Source of the DNA: Candidatus Sericytochromatia bacterium
GTDB lineage: Bacteria; Cyanobacteriota; Sericytochromatia; UBA7694
DNA: 64,000 nucleotides
Direction: 5' to 3'
NCBI GenBank assembly: GCA_018780035.1
Contig: JADMKE010000021.1
Coordinates: 91,844 to 155,843, forward strand
Below, piece by piece: positions 51,092 to 60,319 of this stretch (positions are counted from its first letter, which is position 1; the number at the start of each line of letters is the position of its first letter). Both the position numbers and the translations under genes were made by a program. Below the pieces are notes generated by a model, which searched no databases, was not told the DNA's origin, and saw only the letters and a list, made by a program, of their open reading frames with translations.

Positions 51092-51901
51092 ATGCTCAGC
51101 GGTATTCCTGCCACCAGCCTCTGGGCCCTGCGCGCCAAAGCCGAAGAACACAGCAAACCCCAGGGTCTGTTTAAAGATGCGCTGGCGGCAAAATGGTACC
51201 ATCAGGCCCAGCCCTTGTTTACCCCCGAAGTACAGGAGCAGTATTCCCGCACACTGCAAAAGGCGATAGCCGTTCGCACCCATATTCTCGATCGCTTGGT
51301 CATTCGCCATTTTCAAAGCCATCCCAATGGCTCTCTGCTGGAGCTGGGCTGTGGCTTTTCGACCCGCTTCGCGCGACTCAATTTGAATCAAGGCCACTGG
51401 TACGATCTGGATCTGCCCGAATTAATTGAGCTGCGGGGCTCTTTGGGATTCCCTGCCGCCCCCTTGCACTGGCACATTGCCCATTCGGTGTTTGAATACG
51501 AATGGCTGGACTATTTAGGCCAAGAAAAACCTGAAGAAATGCTGATACTGGCTGAAGGTCTGTTGATGTATTTCCCGCTGAATCAGGTGCGCGAATTGCT
51601 CGGGCATTTGCAGAACCATTTTAAAGGCGCCCATCTGGCTTTTGACGTGATGGGGCAGCTCAATCTCAAAGCGGCCCAACGGGCGGCGATAGAACTCGAC
51701 TCCCCGATTTTTTGGGGAGCCAAGAATATGCAGAGCATTTGCAGCGAATTGGGTCTGACCCAGGCCGGGGATCTGAGTTTAAGCACGCAAATGCGCCAAG
51801 AACCAGCCTACCACAAAGGCCTTTCGCTGCTGGGGCGAAGTCTGCTCAATTGGTCTTGGTTGAGCCGCCAATTGGGTGGAACTGTTTTAGCCCAACTTTA
51901 A
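51092..51901 (+). CDS. LCM-family (TcmP-like) SAM-dependent O-methyltransferase
   Basis: 269 residues. The leucine-carboxyl-methyltransferase-like pattern (PF04072) is present: AVRTHILDRLVIRHFQ, LLELGCGFSTRFARL as the SAM-binding loop, WYDLDLPELIELR, and ILAEGLLMYFPLNQVRELL. It methylates a carboxyl or hydroxyl of a small molecule; the substrate is unknown. It is cotranscribed with the CBS-domain gene. A hairpin after its stop is oriented for the minus-strand lipoprotein gene. Confidence 0.88.
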   Translation: MLSGIPATSLWALRAKAEEHSKPQGLFKDALAAKWYHQAQPLFTPEVQEQYSRTLQKAIAVRTHILDRLVIRHFQSHPNGSLLELGCGFSTRFARLNLNQGHWYDLDLPELIELRGSLGFPAAPLHWHIAHSVFEYEWLDYLGQEKPEEMLILAEGLLMYFPLNQVRELLGHLQNHFKGAHLAFDVMGQLNLKAAQRAAIELDSPIFWGAKNMQSICSELGLTQAGDLSLSTQMRQEPAYHKGLSLLGRSLLNWSWLSRQLGGTVLAQL

Positions 51902-51910
51902 CGGGTGCAA

Positions 51911-51944
51911 TAAAAAAAATGGCCCGATCAAAAATGATCGGGCC
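51911..51944 (-). terminator. Rho-independent terminator for the lipoprotein gene
   Basis: GGCCCGATCA, loop AAAA, TGATCGGGCC, with an A-run on the low-coordinate side that reads as a T-run on the minus strand. It ends the minus-strand gene at 51970 and lies 9 bases beyond the stop of the convergent methyltransferase gene. Confidence 0.9.
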
Positions 51945-51969
51945 CATCGTGCGAAGAGTTTCTTCGTAT

Positions 51970-52965
51970 TTAGCTTTCTGAATCAGCGCTTTCGCTGCTT
52001 TCAGCTTCTTCCGCAGGAACGGCATACCCCTGGCAGGGCAAATTGCCGAGTCCATCTAGAATGGCTTTGCCTGAGACTTTTACCCGACCCGCAGCCACTG
52101 TTGAGGTGGCTTGACGGGGCTGAGGAAGATATCCAGGTCCGCCAGTGCCATAACCGCCCCCCGAGGCATAACCGGGGCGATAATCGGGCTGGGAACCAGG
52201 ACGATAAGCGGGTTGGGGGGGATAAGCCGGACGGGCCTGGCTAAAACCCATTTGCGGCATTTGCACAAAGATAATTTGAGTGGAATTGACCTGCTGGATA
52301 TTCTGGCCTTTGGCACGTACGGGAACGGGAACCGTATTGCGCATGATCGGGTAACGCTTTTGGATATCAGCAAAGCGATGATCCCGCTCTTGGCCTTTCA
52401 AACGGCCCATCTGACGCAGCTCAACTTCAAGTTTGGCATCGATCTTGAGGCGACGTGAACGGGCCTCTTTTTGATTGGGTGTGGCCGCGGGGTCGGCCAA
52501 AGCGACAACCACAGGTTGAACGTCTGCTTCGTTAGCAGGGACAGCTGTTGCGGCCGAAGTGGGCTCAGCTGTGGGCACAGCTGTCGCTTCTGCGCTGGGT
52601 GCGGCTGTGGGCTCAGCTGTCGCCTCTGCAGTGGGCTCAGCTGTGGGCTCGGCTGTGGGCTCGGCGCTGGCTTCAGCGTTTGTTTCTTGGACGGAGGCAA
52701 TCCGCATGCCTGGTCCGCCGCAGGCCACTTGCAGGGCTTGTTTGATCACGGCTTGATTGTCTTCGTCGACTTCGATCACGCTGTCATCACCGGTCTGCCC
52801 TGTGGCTGCCAGTGAGGCAGAAATAGAGGCCTTGGTCGCACCCGATTTGGAGGCAGATTGCAAGGAGCTCAATAATTGTGAAGCCAATTGGGCATCAAAG
52901 GTACAGCCGGTTAAGAGCAGGCTGGCGGTTAAACCCAGGGAAAAGAGCTGAGGACGCTTGGACAT
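51970..52965 (-). CDS. Lipoprotein with Thr-Ala-Glu-Pro repeats, unknown
   Basis: 331 residues. Lipobox LTGC (C21). Residues 98-143 are low-complexity units close to TAEP (SAEPTAEPTAEPTAEATAEP and variants), probably an extended spacer. After it come a charged segment (RSRRLKIDAKLEVELRQMG) and a Pro/Gly/Tyr-rich C-terminal region. It shares general layout, though not clear sequence identity, with the lipoproteins at 1149-2987 and 54667-55857. AAGGAG precedes the start. Function unknown. Confidence 0.75.
   Translation of the reverse strand: MSKRPQLFSLGLTASLLLTGCTFDAQLASQLLSSLQSASKSGATKASISASLAATGQTGDDSVIEVDEDNQAVIKQALQVACGGPGMRIASVQETNAEASAEPTAEPTAEPTAEATAEPTAAPSAEATAVPTAEPTSAATAVPANEADVQPVVVALADPAATPNQKEARSRRLKIDAKLEVELRQMGRLKGQERDHRFADIQKRYPIMRNTVPVPVRAKGQNIQQVNSTQIIFVQMPQMGFSQARPAYPPQPAYRPGSQPDYRPGYASGGGYGTGGPGYLPQPRQATSTVAAGRVKVSGKAILDGLGNLPCQGYAVPAEEAESSESADSES
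52537..52674. repeat. 12-bp coding repeats (TAEP) in the lipoprotein
   Basis: Imperfect tandem 12-base units encode the TAEP-type spacer; on the plus strand they read as repeated GTGGGCTCAGCT-like units. Prone to length change. Confidence 0.75.
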
Positions 52966-53007
52966 AAAATAAGACTCCTTCTGAATCGCTTGAAATTTGG
53001 TGAGTTG

Positions 53008-53025
53008 CCGAAACCTGCGTTTCGG
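53008..53025. repeat. Short hairpin between the HTH gene and the TAEP lipoprotein gene
   Basis: CCGAAAC, CTGC loop, GTTTCGG. Seven perfect pairs, no U-tract. It could be a 3' hairpin of the HTH gene or an operator of the lipoprotein gene. Confidence 0.4.
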
Positions 53026-53047
53026 ATACTTTGATTAAAACACCCCA

Positions 53048-54670
53048 TTAAATCGCAATTGGGGGTAATTTTGAACTGCCGGCTAAAAACTGGGGGCCGA
53101 GGACGCGATTGAGGATATAGTCCTCGCGCAACTCCGTTTCCAAAGCCTGCTCAAAGCCCGGTACCAATGCGGCCTGTTGGACAAAGCGCGCAGCGGCCTG
53201 GCGGTAGACCTCCTGCTGTTGGGGTTCGCTGGCTCGGCGGCTGAGAACGGCACAGGCCACTCCCCGCGCCAATTGCAAAAGCCAGAATCCTTCATTGAGC
53301 TGCTGACCGGGGCTGAGTTTGTTGATCTCACACATACAGGCATTGAGATCTGTCTGGGTCCAACACAGGCTGATCAGGTAAAAACAGCGCAGATGGTTGG
53401 CGCGCTGCTCGCTCAAACCCGCGTGAAAAAGGTTCACGGTACTCAAAACCTCAGTATACGCAGCCTGGGCCTCTTGCATCAGGGTCTGAAAATGGCTACT
53501 GAATGCCGCAGAGCGCTCCTGGTGCCAGAGCAAAAGTGAGGCGGTGTCATAACAGAGATTGGCCAATTCTTTTTTATAATAGAAACGCTCTTGCTCCGTG
53601 GGCAATTGGGGCAAATGGCTCGCGAGCATGTCCCGTGCCTGCAAGGCCAGACTCAGGCCTTTGTGGACAGTGGCTCCGCGATAGAGCTTGAGCATTTGGC
53701 GGGCCAAGAGGCCCATAAAAATCGCCACAGGACACGCCACCTCGGCCGCATTGCCCAGGCCCTTGAGCTGGAGAATATTCTGAAACTCAACGGCACTGAC
53801 GGGGCCTTCTTGGCCCTGCAAAAGATAACGCACCCCCCAACAGGTGGCCATCAGCCGCAACAAAGTACGGCGCAAAGCAGGCACACTGCGACAGAGACGG
53901 TTGTGGTAAAGCAGGCGATCAGAGATTTCCCAAGCATAGCTGACAAAGTCTTCGACACGAGGATAGGCATCGAGTTCGAGGGCACCCTCCTGTAAGAGGG
54001 TGCGTTCGACATAGGCGCGCAGGAGCCGAATGCCTTCGTTCATGGTATTGACAAGTGCAGTCAGGGTATCCAGTGATTGCACGCGGGTCAAAGGAATTTC
54101 GTAATCGCCGCCACGGGTGCGGTAAGTGCGGGCCTGTTGCAAAGACTCCAACCCCAGCAATTCTTTGACCAGGGCCTTGTCTTCGGCTTGCACACGCACC
54201 ACAGGGGCCCCTTTGTCATATTCATAGAGTCGGGGCTCTAAGGTCGATAAAAGGCCGTCGAGCGTGTCGAGCTGGCGGCGCAATTGGGCCTCTTGTTTTT
54301 CCAGAGACATGCGGGTATTATCATCCCATTGCAGAGAAAGCCGATTGCGCAGCATTTCTGAGGTTTCTAAACCGGACCCATAGCCCAAAAGCGCCTCAAG
54401 TTCATCATGCACTTCTTGGCGCTGGGGTTCTGTCCAAGCAGGAGTGAGGATTTCAATTAAAGCCGGCAAAACGTCTTGTTTGGGACGCACAAGATTGCCC
54501 GTGCCACTCAGCCACATTGAGAAGGTCGTCTTTTTGAGGGGAAAGCCATGCAGTTCAAGTCCGGCCAAAATCTCCCGCTGCTGCAGACCACTGTTCTCCC
54601 AAAGGCGGCGCAAAAGCGCTTTGGCCCTTTGAATGTTTTGCTGCTCCCAGGGGGTCAGCGCCGACTTCAT
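53048..54670 (-). CDS. HTH-domain protein with long helical C-terminal region, unknown
   Basis: 540 residues. The first 90 contain a Cro/XRE-like helix-turn-helix: NIQRAKALLRRLWENSGLQQ, then LAGLELHGFPLKKTTFSMWLSG and LPALIEILTP. The rest is alpha-helical with many Leu, Gln, Arg, Ala, probably a TPR-like or coiled sensor part; Cys are frequent near 420-460. No signal peptide. Its start overlaps the stop of the lipoprotein gene ahead as ATGA, so both are coupled. It may be a transcription regulator of the pilin cluster; this is inference. Confidence 0.7.
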   Translation of the reverse strand: MKSALTPWEQQNIQRAKALLRRLWENSGLQQREILAGLELHGFPLKKTTFSMWLSGTGNLVRPKQDVLPALIEILTPAWTEPQRQEVHDELEALLGYGSGLETSEMLRNRLSLQWDDNTRMSLEKQEAQLRRQLDTLDGLLSTLEPRLYEYDKGAPVVRVQAEDKALVKELLGLESLQQARTYRTRGGDYEIPLTRVQSLDTLTALVNTMNEGIRLLRAYVERTLLQEGALELDAYPRVEDFVSYAWEISDRLLYHNRLCRSVPALRRTLLRLMATCWGVRYLLQGQEGPVSAVEFQNILQLKGLGNAAEVACPVAIFMGLLARQMLKLYRGATVHKGLSLALQARDMLASHLPQLPTEQERFYYKKELANLCYDTASLLLWHQERSAAFSSHFQTLMQEAQAAYTEVLSTVNLFHAGLSEQRANHLRCFYLISLCWTQTDLNACMCEINKLSPGQQLNEGFWLLQLARGVACAVLSRRASEPQQQEVYRQAAARFVQQAALVPGFEQALETELREDYILNRVLGPQFLAGSSKLPPIAI

Positions 54671-55857
54671 GGTTGGGGATGAGGCAGAGGGCGGCTCTGC
54701 CCTTGTTCCTGAGCTTGTCGAAAGGAGGGATCTTGATAAACCACCGACTTGGCTTGCACAGCCCGACCTTCTACCTGGAACTGGGCTTCTATGCGATAAA
54801 CGGGGCGGGCCCGGGGAGGCATAGGGGGCTGTGGGACAGGGTTGCCATAGGCCCTCACAGCCCGGTTCGCTGGGCCTGCTTGTGGCAAAGGAAGAGGTGG
54901 GACAGGAACCGCAGCTTGGCCGATCCGGGTCTGGACATAGCCCGTTTCGTAATTGTAGGCGTATTTATTTTGGTATTTGTTTTCAACCTTTTCGACTTTG
55001 CCAGCCCAGGCCGCCACACTTGGCATATAGCGGGGCTCATCGCCGGGAAAATCTCCGGCATAGGCAAAACCCGGAACGGGATAGGCCTGTTGTGCCTGTC
55101 GCATTTGCGGATAATCTCCGGCAAAGGGATCCCGATAAACACTGTGCTGATCAGCTTCCCAGGCTTCTGCTCGCTCTTCTTCAAAGTGAGCCCCATCGGG
55201 TACAAAAGCCTCAGAGGCAGCAACGGTATTTGGCGAAACAGGAACATCTGTTTGAGCCACCGTCTGAGGCTCGGTTTGGGTTTCTGGCAAAATTTCGCCT
55301 TTGTAGGTCTGAATAGCAAAATCGGCATCAGCGGTCATGAGATAGGCTTTGCTGGCACTGGCCAAGGCCAATTCCTGAGAGGGGTCGGCAAAATAAAAAC
55401 GCTGGTTTTCAAATTCACCTTTAAAGACGGCTGTTTTCTGCTCGGGCAACATCACCACCAAGGTGGCCAAAACCCGCTCGTTTAAAGCCTGAACCAATTC
55501 AGGGCTGGTAAAATAATTGCCTTCAGAGCCCGCCAAAAGTTGGATCGAAAAATCTTTGTTCTGTTGGTAACTTTCGATCTTGCCCGCCTTTAAGTCGGCT
55601 TCAAATTGCTGGCGTACAGGCTCTATCACAGGTGCATCATTGGCATCGACAGCGGCAATCTGAAAGCCCGACTGAAGCTGAAAGAGGTAATTTTGAACCG
55701 TTTTTTGGAGATTGTTGGGGAGACTTTGCAATGAAGGGCTTAAGGCAGAGAGGGGGCCACGGGCCAGATTCAGACCCATAGGCTGGCAAGCCAATAGGCT
55801 GCAGCACCCCAGGATCAATGAAAAAGCCCCCATCGGCAAGCGAAGCACCCGTTTCAT
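54667..55857 (-). CDS. Lipoprotein, Pro-rich, unknown
   Basis: 396 residues. Lipobox LLAC (C24). Residues 30-190 seem a folded domain (QNYLFQLQSGFQIAAVDAND, and VVMLPEQKTAVFKGEFENQRF). The second half is Pro, Tyr, Gln and Ala-rich. TTGGAGGC precedes ATG 55857. It sits between the giant pilin-like gene (88 bases upstream) and the HTH gene (4-base overlap). An envelope role with the pili is possible only by context. Confidence 0.72.
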   Translation of the reverse strand: MKRVLRLPMGAFSLILGCCSLLACQPMGLNLARGPLSALSPSLQSLPNNLQKTVQNYLFQLQSGFQIAAVDANDAPVIEPVRQQFEADLKAGKIESYQQNKDFSIQLLAGSEGNYFTSPELVQALNERVLATLVVMLPEQKTAVFKGEFENQRFYFADPSQELALASASKAYLMTADADFAIQTYKGEILPETQTEPQTVAQTDVPVSPNTVAASEAFVPDGAHFEEERAEAWEADQHSVYRDPFAGDYPQMRQAQQAYPVPGFAYAGDFPGDEPRYMPSVAAWAGKVEKVENKYQNKYAYNYETGYVQTRIGQAAVPVPPLPLPQAGPANRAVRAYGNPVPQPPMPPRARPVYRIEAQFQVEGRAVQAKSVVYQDPSFRQAQEQGQSRPLPHPQP

Positions 55858-55945
55858 GTAAAGCCTCCAACAGCATGTTTTTTTTATTAGAACATACCCG
55901 CTTTTAAAAAAGCAGCCTCCTTTTGAACTCAATTCAGAATAAGGC

Positions 55946-58900
55946 TCAACGGGCACCCATTTTCCAAGAGCCTTGGACCAACTGTGGATAATTATTATAG
56001 ACAGCCTGATTCCTGTAATCACCAGCTGTTGTGGGATATGCTGGAGCCCCCATCAGCGGATTCATATACAAAGAGCGGTCATAATAATAATTTCTTTTTT
56101 GTTTAAAATAAAGGGTAAAAGAGGGCACCTCAAAACTGTAAATGGTGCCATAAAATTTGAAGAGATCGGTGTAAGAAAAGATATTGCCATCGATCAGATC
56201 TTGGTCAGTCATCTCGCCCCCTGTGCCATTTTTGGAATGTACATAGACCCGGTTGCCTGCCACCATTTGGGCATTGAGCAGCAAACGGTCGTCTCCACTG
56301 TTGGGGGTGGTATCGGGAGCAGGATCGGGGCGCATCCCGGTTACGGAGAGTTTAACATCGTGGGTGGCAAAAAGCCCCAAACCACAAATTTTGCCCACTG
56401 GCGAGCCCGTGCTATCGCGGGCCACGGTGCCATCGGGATTGGTCACCCACATGGTTTGGGCATCGGTGATGCTGGTGGTGGTCAAATGGTTGTGGCTGTA
56501 GCCCGCAATCGGCTGGGGATCCAATTGGCGCAATTCCATTTTGGCAGCGCCACTGTTGTACTGGGAATAAAAGGCGTTTTTATAGACCACATCCCCGACC
56601 ACCACAATGTCCCCTTTGGAATATTTATAATCCAAGCCAGGGCCGGGCGGCGATGTGGTAAACGAAACGATCGTCACTTGGCCATCGACAATTGTGGAGC
56701 GGCCAGGTGGATTGCCATTGAGCAGGGGCAGGCAATCGGCATACAAAGCTGTACAATTGCTCGAGAGGCCATTGGGTTCGCGATTGCCAATCAAGACCAC
56801 CGCATCCTGAACCAGAATCACTTCATTTTCAGGGATTTTGACATAGCGGTACATGCGGTAATCCCCTGTGGTTTGCGCATCAGAAACCTTCATATAGTCG
56901 GCAGAGGCAGGATTGTCGTTGACCCAAATCCAGGCATAATAGCGATCGGCAGCCGCAGCGGCTGAGGGCTGCGAAAAGGGGATTTCAACCCCAATCTGGC
57001 TGCCCGCTGAATATTTGACTTTGCTACCAAAATAGACCGAGCGAAAATCGACAATTTTATCGTCGTTGTCGATCGCGGGCAGATTGTAAACCAAATGATT
57101 ATCTACTGCAGAGCCCACCAGATAGCCATAGAGAAAATTAGAGGTGGTGGGCAAAGTGCTGGGATTGAGGGAATCATCCGCATTGCGGGGCATCGAAATG
57201 CCCAAAGTCAATTGCAGGTATTTGTTTAATTGTTCCAATTGATTTTTATAATTGGCAATCGCTGAAGTGGGTTTTAAGAGGGGTGAATTGTGGGCTGCCG
57301 TATTCACAGGTGCATAAAGGGCGTTGGCAAAAGAGAGATAATTGGGATTGGGTGTGCCAATCAGATCGTTGGTAATATAATGCCAATGGCGCCAGGTAGC
57401 GGCATCATAGCCGGGATCCGCCCCCACAGCTGTAGAGTTGGCATTGAGATCGGCCCCGGCAATATTGGTATGGGCATGCCCCTGCTGATAAAGTGGGTAA
57501 CTGCTCCCCATGGCGTGCTCTTGCCAATAGCTGTATTTCGGCGCTGCGCCGGAATACGACATGCGATCGTAGACCCGAATCGGAGAGTGGTTGATATAAA
57601 TCACACGGTAATTGGTGCCACTGCTGGGTTCACTGGTGCCAGGCAGCCAACCGCCGCTGCCATCGGGAACCGCCCAGACGATAAAAGAATCAGATTTGAG
57701 TTTAAAATGCACCCCACGGGTATAGGTCGTGCCCCCCTGACGCACAGCCGTGATGCCATTGGGGGTATACGCTGGCACCGCATCGAGGCCATTGAGCGCG
57801 CCTTTGACCGCATTGACAGAGGTCGGGCTGCCATCGGTATAGTCCACGGTATAGGTGCTGCCTGCAGCAGGCTCAATCCCGCCCAGAGACCAGTCAATCT
57901 GCCAATAAGAGCCCCTTGGAAAATAGACAAAATCTTGGCCGGGTTGGTAAACCGTGACAGTATTAAAGGGGTTCCACTGTGCGCCTTTTTCAATTTGCAA
58001 GACCCCTGGATAAGCACATTTGGCTTTGAGCAGGTCCGAACCATTGGCTGTGGCGCCGCGCACCTCGCTCTGCAAAACCGGGGCATAGACCGAGCGAAAG
58101 GTTATATTAAATTGCTGATTGGTGTGAACCGGGCCATAAAAGGCCCCCGTCTCTTGAAAAGGGCTAGCACCACAGTCCAACGGCGGATCGTAGACGGAGG
58201 GGTCGGGGTCACGGCCCGGATAAGGGGCAAAGGGCGCTGGGGGATGGTATTCCTCGTTCCAGGTGGTACTCTGATCGAGAATCAGGGATTTGTCTGATTC
58301 AAGCAGATAACCGGCAGGCGCATCGAGCAAATTACCTGTATTGAGTTGCAACACGCCATACACCTCTTGGCTGCGGCCTTTGGGCAGCAAATTGCCCTGA
58401 GCATCGGTCAGCCAGGCCTTGATCTTGAGGCCCATAAAACGCCCAGGACAGCTATTGGTATCCAAATCACAGAGCTGATTGCCGTATTGATCAAAGCCCT
58501 TTTTTTCGCTGCTCAGCAGGGTGCCGGGCACAAAGCCCACAGCCGAGCCCGTTATGGTCTTATTGCCAAAGATCGTGCGTTTTTCGCCCGTTTCAATCGC
58601 CGCTTCGTAAATGCCAATAATCCGCGAATTGGGATCAAGGGGATTTTCACGGACCTTGCGAAAATTGGCAAAACTATTGGTACTGGGCAGGCGCTGACAG
58701 CGGGTATAAAAGGGATCGGTGGTCGCACAGTCTTTGACAATCCCGTTGATTTGGGTCCAATCGCCATCAAGGGCGGCCAACTCGGCCCGCAATTGCTGAA
58801 AGCCGATCTCAGCAATATAACCGGCGGTGATCGTGGCTTGCTCATAACCTGTGCGTTGCACCTGAAAGCGTACAACGGCCAAAAATGTCATGCCCATCAT

Positions 58901-58975
58901 CAGCAAAATGCCGATCACCATCAAAACGGGCGGAATCGAAATCCCGCGTTCACGGCTGCGTTGGCTGTCCATCAA
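55946..58975 (-). CDS. Giant PilX/GspK-like pilin-associated protein
   Basis: 1009 residues. A basic N-terminus ending in RERG, then ISIPPVLMVIGILLMMGMTF, is prepilin-like. The position normally held by E5 is Pro, as in the tip pseudopilin GspK-type minor pilins that lack E5. The remaining 950 residues are Tyr, Asn, Ser, Gly-rich and beta-like, much larger than ordinary minor pilins, with no adhesin domain I recognise. Its start overlaps the PilW-like gene by 4 bases (ATGA). It likely sits at a pilus tip or on the cell surface. Confidence 0.7.
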   Translation of the reverse strand: MMDSQRSRERGISIPPVLMVIGILLMMGMTFLAVVRFQVQRTGYEQATITAGYIAEIGFQQLRAELAALDGDWTQINGIVKDCATTDPFYTRCQRLPSTNSFANFRKVRENPLDPNSRIIGIYEAAIETGEKRTIFGNKTITGSAVGFVPGTLLSSEKKGFDQYGNQLCDLDTNSCPGRFMGLKIKAWLTDAQGNLLPKGRSQEVYGVLQLNTGNLLDAPAGYLLESDKSLILDQSTTWNEEYHPPAPFAPYPGRDPDPSVYDPPLDCGASPFQETGAFYGPVHTNQQFNITFRSVYAPVLQSEVRGATANGSDLLKAKCAYPGVLQIEKGAQWNPFNTVTVYQPGQDFVYFPRGSYWQIDWSLGGIEPAAGSTYTVDYTDGSPTSVNAVKGALNGLDAVPAYTPNGITAVRQGGTTYTRGVHFKLKSDSFIVWAVPDGSGGWLPGTSEPSSGTNYRVIYINHSPIRVYDRMSYSGAAPKYSYWQEHAMGSSYPLYQQGHAHTNIAGADLNANSTAVGADPGYDAATWRHWHYITNDLIGTPNPNYLSFANALYAPVNTAAHNSPLLKPTSAIANYKNQLEQLNKYLQLTLGISMPRNADDSLNPSTLPTTSNFLYGYLVGSAVDNHLVYNLPAIDNDDKIVDFRSVYFGSKVKYSAGSQIGVEIPFSQPSAAAAADRYYAWIWVNDNPASADYMKVSDAQTTGDYRMYRYVKIPENEVILVQDAVVLIGNREPNGLSSNCTALYADCLPLLNGNPPGRSTIVDGQVTIVSFTTSPPGPGLDYKYSKGDIVVVGDVVYKNAFYSQYNSGAAKMELRQLDPQPIAGYSHNHLTTTSITDAQTMWVTNPDGTVARDSTGSPVGKICGLGLFATHDVKLSVTGMRPDPAPDTTPNSGDDRLLLNAQMVAGNRVYVHSKNGTGGEMTDQDLIDGNIFSYTDLFKFYGTIYSFEVPSFTLYFKQKRNYYYDRSLYMNPLMGAPAYPTTAGDYRNQAVYNNYPQLVQGSWKMGAR

Positions 58976-59853
58976 TTGCGTAACCTCACTTCTGTCGTCA
59001 ACTCAATGCCCTTGCGAAACTGACCGGCGCTCAGGGGCGAGCCCCCCAAAACCAAACGAATCCCAATCACCTGACGGTATTGCAGATTGAGATATTCGAC
59101 CAAGGCCGCGTTGCCCTGGTTGGTCTGAATCGTGATTAAATTTGTATCCAAAGTAGCCCCTTGGCTGTCCATGGCCCGCGAAAATTCAGGATAGGTAAAT
59201 TGTAGCAATTGTACACGCTCTGCCAAAACCGTGCGCAGGGGGTCTGGTGAAGTCAGAAAGCTATTGCTGCCCCCCACCACCGGGCGCTGCACCTCGCGCA
59301 CCAACTTAATATTGTTGGGATCGGTATTGTCGAGACGGTAGGTCACCCGCTCGACAGTGGCAGTATTGCCCGGCCCAGGTGGCTGAATCAGGTAAAAAAC
59401 CAGGGAATTGCTCTCGTTGCTGCTATTGGGATACCATTTGTGGTAAATATCGCTGGGGACAGCCTGAGAGAGAAATTTGCGGGCGGCGGGCACCCCAGGA
59501 CTGATCACCACACCCGCAGTGGGGGGATGGGGCTGCAATTCCACAGCGGTATACGGCAAAGCGGGCAAGGAGGCCCAATTGGGGGAGAGTGCAAACAGGG
59601 AAGGTGCCTCACTGGCAGAGCCCTTGATCTCTTTGGTCATACGTGCCAAGACCAACTGGGCCTGAGACGTCGTACGGGCGTGCTCTTGGCCCAACATCAT
59701 GTTTTTCTGGGTATTCATAAAAAAGACCACCAGCGCGGTCAACATGGTCAAACCAATGGTGAGCCCCACCAGCATTTCAATCACGCTGAAGCCTTTTTCC
59801 TGCGATCTTAAAGGCTTCCGAGCAAAGACAGGGGAATTATTGGAAATTGTCAC
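58972..59853 (-). CDS. PilW-like minor prepilin
   Basis: 293 residues. The type III cleavage motif is clear: EKG|FSVIEMLVGLTIGLTML, with G21 as last leader residue and E5 at residue 26. PilW-type minor pilins prime type IV pilus assembly. The start region overlaps the preceding PilV-like gene by 17 bases; the stop overlaps the PilX-like start. Leader cleavage requires a PilD-type peptidase, which is not in the window. Confidence 0.85.
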   Translation of the reverse strand: MTISNNSPVFARKPLRSQEKGFSVIEMLVGLTIGLTMLTALVVFFMNTQKNMMLGQEHARTTSQAQLVLARMTKEIKGSASEAPSLFALSPNWASLPALPYTAVELQPHPPTAGVVISPGVPAARKFLSQAVPSDIYHKWYPNSSNESNSLVFYLIQPPGPGNTATVERVTYRLDNTDPNNIKLVREVQRPVVGGSNSFLTSPDPLRTVLAERVQLLQFTYPEFSRAMDSQGATLDTNLITIQTNQGNAALVEYLNLQYRQVIGIRLVLGGSPLSAGQFRKGIELTTEVRLRN

Positions 59854-60319
59854 GGACCAAGGTCACCCCCATCGTAATATGCCCTGTGCCGCCACCCGGC
59901 CAGGTGATCTTGACGGTGACCTGAATGCGATCATCGGTTAAATTGCGGGTGCCCCGATCATCAAAGGTATAAATCCGCTGAATCTGCAAGAGTTTGGCAC
60001 CCGTTGCCGGCTGGGTAAAGACCTGGCCATCGGCCTTGACATAGAGCTTCTGGCCGTTGACATCATCGGCAAGAATCGCGGTATTGCTGGTGGGGCTGAC
60101 CAAAGCCGACGCCTGACTAAAGCCCCGATTGCGAATCTGTTCGACAATGCGCTGTGCGGCTTGGACTGCGGCTGTTTTTTCTTTGTTTTGATGGGTCGAG
60201 CGAAAACCCAGCCCCAAGATCGGGCTGACAAGCATAATGCCCAAAGCCAGCAGTACGGCAGCCACCATGACTTCGACCAGGCCGAATCCCCTTTGCCTGC
60301 GTCGAAGCGCTGTCTTCAT
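59837..60319 (-). CDS. PilV-like minor prepilin
   Basis: 160 residues. Leader MKTALRRRQRG, then FGLVEVMVAAVLLALGIML with E5 at residue 16, the textbook prepilin N-terminus. The mature domain is small. It overlaps both the J-domain gene ahead (4 bases) and the PilW-like gene behind (17 bases), so the operon is tightly coupled. Confidence 0.87.
   Translation of the reverse strand: MKTALRRRQRGFGLVEVMVAAVLLALGIMLVSPILGLGFRSTHQNKEKTAAVQAAQRIVEQIRNRGFSQASALVSPTSNTAILADDVNGQKLYVKADGQVFTQPATGAKLLQIQRIYTFDDRGTRNLTDDRIQVTVKITWPGGGTGHITMGVTLVRDNFQ

Noticed and set aside
57290-58297. Long open frame antisense to the giant pilin-like gene
   Set aside because: Its composition (many Ile, Gly, Arg) reflects the reverse complement of the real gene; no ribosome site or recognised domain.
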